DNA of 64,000 bases. Origin: Methanolapillus africanus (lineage in GTDB: Archaea > Halobacteriota > Methanosarcinia > Methanosarcinales > Methanosarcinaceae). Shown here piece by piece: positions 61,902-64,000 of this stretch. The notes under the pieces are model-generated. The model worked only from the letters and a program-made list of their open reading frames with translations, ran no database searches and was not told the DNA's origin. The stretch lies in contig NZ_JAWDKD010000011.1 of NCBI RefSeq assembly GCF_032714475.1, positions 1 through 64,000 of the forward strand, written 5' to 3'. Made by a program: the position numbers and the translations under genes. Each line of letters starts with the position of its first letter. Position 1 is the stretch's first letter.

Positions 61902-61966
61902 GGACTTCGATTTTTGAAAATCCAAAAGAGAATGTGTCGCCGTAACGCGCACGCACGTGCCCGCCA
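61902..61966 (-). repeat. Dispersed 3'-flanking GC element, copy 9 (inverted)
   Basis: On the minus strand: GGCGGGCACGTGCGTGCGCG, TTACGGCGACACATTC, TTTTCAAAAATCG and GTCCGG. It lies about 75 bases after the end of the minus-strand operon stopping at 62039, so it again follows a gene end in the gene's own direction. Confidence 0.75.
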
Positions 61967-62038
61967 AAAAAAACAAAAAAAGCAATTGCAAAAATTGAAA
62001 AATAAAAAAAGAAAAATGAAAGATTTCTCTTTCATTTC

Positions 62039-62188
62039 TTAGAATTTCGTGACGAATTTACGGGCTTGGTAAAGCGCGAGGATGCCGATGATCACAATGA
62101 AAATCATCCACACGTACGACGAATACGGAACGTATCCGGCGGCCCAGAGCGCGTTATAAGCTTCCATAGCAGCTTCGGTTTGCGGCAT
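62039..62188 (-). CDS. Small membrane protein, 49 aa
   Basis: A short gene: MPQTEAAMEAYNALWAAGYV...YVWMIFIVIIGILALYQARKFVTKF, with AAGGAGG 5-6 bases before the ATG at 62188. One membrane helix (about 25-41) and a basic C-terminus. It is the third gene of the operon with the winged-helix protein and permease, so it may be an accessory subunit of the permease. Confidence 0.78.
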   Translation of the reverse strand: MPQTEAAMEAYNALWAAGYVPYSSYVWMIFIVIIGILALYQARKFVTKF

Positions 62189-62200
62189 ATTTTTTCCTCC

Positions 62201-62497
62201 TTATCCGATGCAGGCGTTTTGCACTTTTTCTTTGCCGAAATCGGTGATCACGTAGCGGTGCATCAAAAATCCTTTTTTGTTGATGCCTTCGTTGTCCACG
62301 GCTTGCTCAACATCTTTAATCATGCCGCCCGAGGCGAGTTCAATGATGTCGAAATTGATCAAATCGCGGTCATACATACCGCTCATGCCGTATTCTTTGT
62401 GAATCGCTTCAATGATCTCATAATTCCAGTGCGGCTGTCCGTCTTGGAAAAGTTCCAAGAGACGAATTTTCGTGGGTCTGAGCGCCATCTTAGTCAC
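62201..62497 (-). CDS. Winged-helix protein, 98 aa
   Basis: MALRPTKIRLLELFQDGQPHWNYEIIEAIHKEYGMSGMYDRDLINFDIIELASGGMIKDVEQ... . The pattern is helix-helix-strand with a C-terminal YVITDFGKEKV wing/helix typical of small archaeal winged-helix proteins. Probable DNA-binding regulator of its operon or of methylamine genes. Its ATG overlaps the end of the permease gene by 8 bases. Confidence 0.78.
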   Translation of the reverse strand: MTKMALRPTKIRLLELFQDGQPHWNYEIIEAIHKEYGMSGMYDRDLINFDIIELASGGMIKDVEQAVDNEGINKKGFLMHRYVITDFGKEKVQNACIG

Positions 62498-63551
62498 CTC
62501 TGAGAGATTCGACGTTGTCGGTGCTTTCCGTAAACATCAACAAACTGCCGGTCACACACAAGATACCGCCGATGATAATCGCCCATCCCGGAGAGCTTCC
62601 GAAGAACAGGAACACGAAAATCACAGCCATCAGACCGTACAAGTTGCCGATACCCTGACCGCGCCCAACGCCGATCAATGGGAACGATTTGTACCACGTC
62701 ACGTAACAGAAACCAAACGTAATACCGGCAAAGATCAGCACGAGAAGAACCATTGGGTTCATCGCGAGGAGCGCGTAGTGGAACATCGGGAAGCCGAAAA
62801 GCGCCAAGATCGGGATGATGATGATCCACCAGATCATGGATTCGCCGATGAAACGGATGGTAATGGCCGAGTCGGGTTCCGCCAGGTCAAGACCTTTTCC
62901 GGCGACAGCGCCTTCAAGACCCCAGCCGACGGCTGCCATAAGACCGCCCAGGTAACCGAACCACTGGACGCTGCCGGTGGCGAGTTCAGACACAAGTCCG
63001 CCGGCGTAAATCGCAATACCGCCGCAGACGATAATTAAAATACCGGCCAAGGCGCGTTTGGAGATTTTCTCGCCGTACCAAAGGCGGGCGACGGTGGATC
63101 CGACCACCGGATACAAAAGACCCGCAACAGCGGAGAAAGCGGCGCCGATGAATCCCATGGCCAAGTAAGAACCGAAAACGGCAATGAGACCACAGATGGA
63201 GCCGAGGAAGAACCATTTGGAACAGTGTTTAAACTCAAAAATCGTGCGTTTGAGTTCCTTGACTTTATGTTTGCCCAGGATCGCATTCCAAACCAAAAGA
63301 GCTAAAACGACAGTGAGCGCATTCAATGCCGTAATTAAGACGGCGACAATCACGAGAGCGACAGAGTCTCCGTAGTCAGCCGCGATGACCGTTGACATCT
63401 CGTCAAACGGATTCAATACCCAGACAGCTGTTCCCGGAAGATACCAAATACCCCAGAAGACAGCGCAGAACAAGGCCCACATGTAACCGTATTTGACCTT
63501 GCGTTTGCTTTCCATGACCTTTAAGTCATTTATATTCAGATTTTCAGCCAT
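62490..63551 (-). CDS. Ten-helix DMT-type permease resembling methylamine permeases
   Basis: 353 residues with about ten membrane helices in EamA/DMT style (YMWALFCAVFWGIWYLPGTAVW ... AAFSAVAGLLYPVVGSTVARLWYGEKIS ... GVGRGQGIGNLYGLMAVIF). Length and layout recall the MttP-type permeases found beside methylamine methyltransferase genes in Methanosarcinales. GGAGG lies before the ATG. It leads an operon with a winged-helix protein and a 49-residue membrane protein. The substrate is inferred only by resemblance. Confidence 0.72.
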   Translation of the reverse strand: MAENLNINDLKVMESKRKVKYGYMWALFCAVFWGIWYLPGTAVWVLNPFDEMSTVIAADYGDSVALVIVAVLITALNALTVVLALLVWNAILGKHKVKELKRTIFEFKHCSKWFFLGSICGLIAVFGSYLAMGFIGAAFSAVAGLLYPVVGSTVARLWYGEKISKRALAGILIIVCGGIAIYAGGLVSELATGSVQWFGYLGGLMAAVGWGLEGAVAGKGLDLAEPDSAITIRFIGESMIWWIIIIPILALFGFPMFHYALLAMNPMVLLVLIFAGITFGFCYVTWYKSFPLIGVGRGQGIGNLYGLMAVIFVFLFFGSSPGWAIIIGGILCVTGSLLMFTESTDNVESLRGD

Positions 63552-64000
63552 AAACTTTCCTCCAATTTCTTGGATAACTTAAACACCTGAGCAACTCCGT
63601 GGTGAACCACGATTTTGCCTTTTAATCCGTTTTTGTGGAGTTATTCCGATTGCAGCCAGACGGTTCAATCGAACGTTTTTGATTTATGTTGTTTTTGGGT
63701 TTAGATGACAAGAGCTTGCGACGCCAATATTTTAGATTGTTTATCTTTAGAATTTAAGATTGTTTATCTTTAGATTGATTATCTTTCGCACTTGATTTTT
63801 CAAATTTAATCACATGACAATGGAGCATGTTTCGTTTTTCTTATTTTTACAATGGAACTACCGTTTTTGTTAATGTTTTTTGTATGCCGAATATGTGAAC
63901 GTTTATGGTCAGTCTAAATGACGATTGATTTGTCTGTTTTTTAATAAAAATTATTAAAAAATGAACATTTTTCAAAAATCACAAAAAATAGAAGAAAAGC
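63552..64000. other. Upstream region of the permease operon
   Basis: No gene recognised. Three A/T-rich near-copies of AGATTGTTTATCTTTAGA occur at about 63730-63790 and could be regulator sites. The last 50 bases are A-rich. Confidence 0.4.

Overview
The window looks like chromosome from a methanogenic euryarchaeon, most likely a methylotrophic member of the Methanosarcinales and possibly a host-associated Methanimicrococcus-like organism. This assignment is inferred from three things. The ribosomal-protein cluster has archaeal gene order, with L32e, L19e, S4e and the RNase P subunit Rnp1. There is a permease resembling the methylamine permeases of methanogens. In-frame TAG codons sit inside a small gene family while TAG terminates none of the roughly 60 genes identified here, which is what a pyrrolysine-decoding genome looks like. 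No rRNA, tRNA, CRISPR array or transposase gene was seen.

Layout. 1-17.7 kb (minus strand): five paralogous genes for secreted, membrane-anchored proteins built from Ig-like domains. They end in near-identical terminator hairpins, and two of them share a structured 5' leader. 18-28 kb (plus): a structured, possibly transcribed region, then rpl3-rpl4-rpl23-rpl2-rps19-rpl22-rps3-rpl29-rnp1-rps17-rpl14-rpl24-rps4e-rpl5-rps14-rps8-rpl6-rpl32e-rpl19e. 28-33.7 kb: the cluster, continuous in related methanogens, is broken by two leucine-rich-repeat surface proteins, a VOC-fold protein, a PGF-CTERM-type secreted protein and a small zinc-ribbon membrane protein. 34-40.7 kb (plus): the cluster resumes with rpl18-rps5-rpl30-rpl15, then secY, a probable small RNA, adk, an EMC3/DUF106 insertase and cmk. 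41-42.8 kb: three tandem copies of a two-gene HEPN module, two of them with a collapsed HEPN gene. 43-49.4 kb: lipoprotein, methyltransferase, small conserved protein, purM, aspartate kinase, apgM and hsp20. 49.7-51.4 kb: a highly structured RNA candidate and a second HEPN module. 51.5-61.5 kb: site-2 protease, Gly-rich surface protein, CheY-like receiver, HEAT-repeat protein, TauE/SafE permease, KimA-like transporter and two BofA-like membrane proteins. 62-63.6 kb (minus): permease, winged-helix protein and small membrane protein in one operon.

The most unusual content is as follows. (1) The HEPN partner genes at 50215 and 51030 are ungapped paralogues of equal length, both interrupted at codon 44 by TAG, and the HEPN gene at 41368 has TAG at codon 13. 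Conserved coding on both sides suggests readthrough, probably as pyrrolysine, in a toxin-antitoxin-like system. (2) A ~65-bp GC-rich element (core CGCGCGTTAYGGC ... GTCAAAAA) occurs nine times, always just downstream of a gene or transcript and always in that gene's orientation. (3) A composite of that element, a perfect hairpin and tandem repeats occurs twice in inverted orientation. (4) There are several candidate structured RNAs, one with two mutually exclusive helices.
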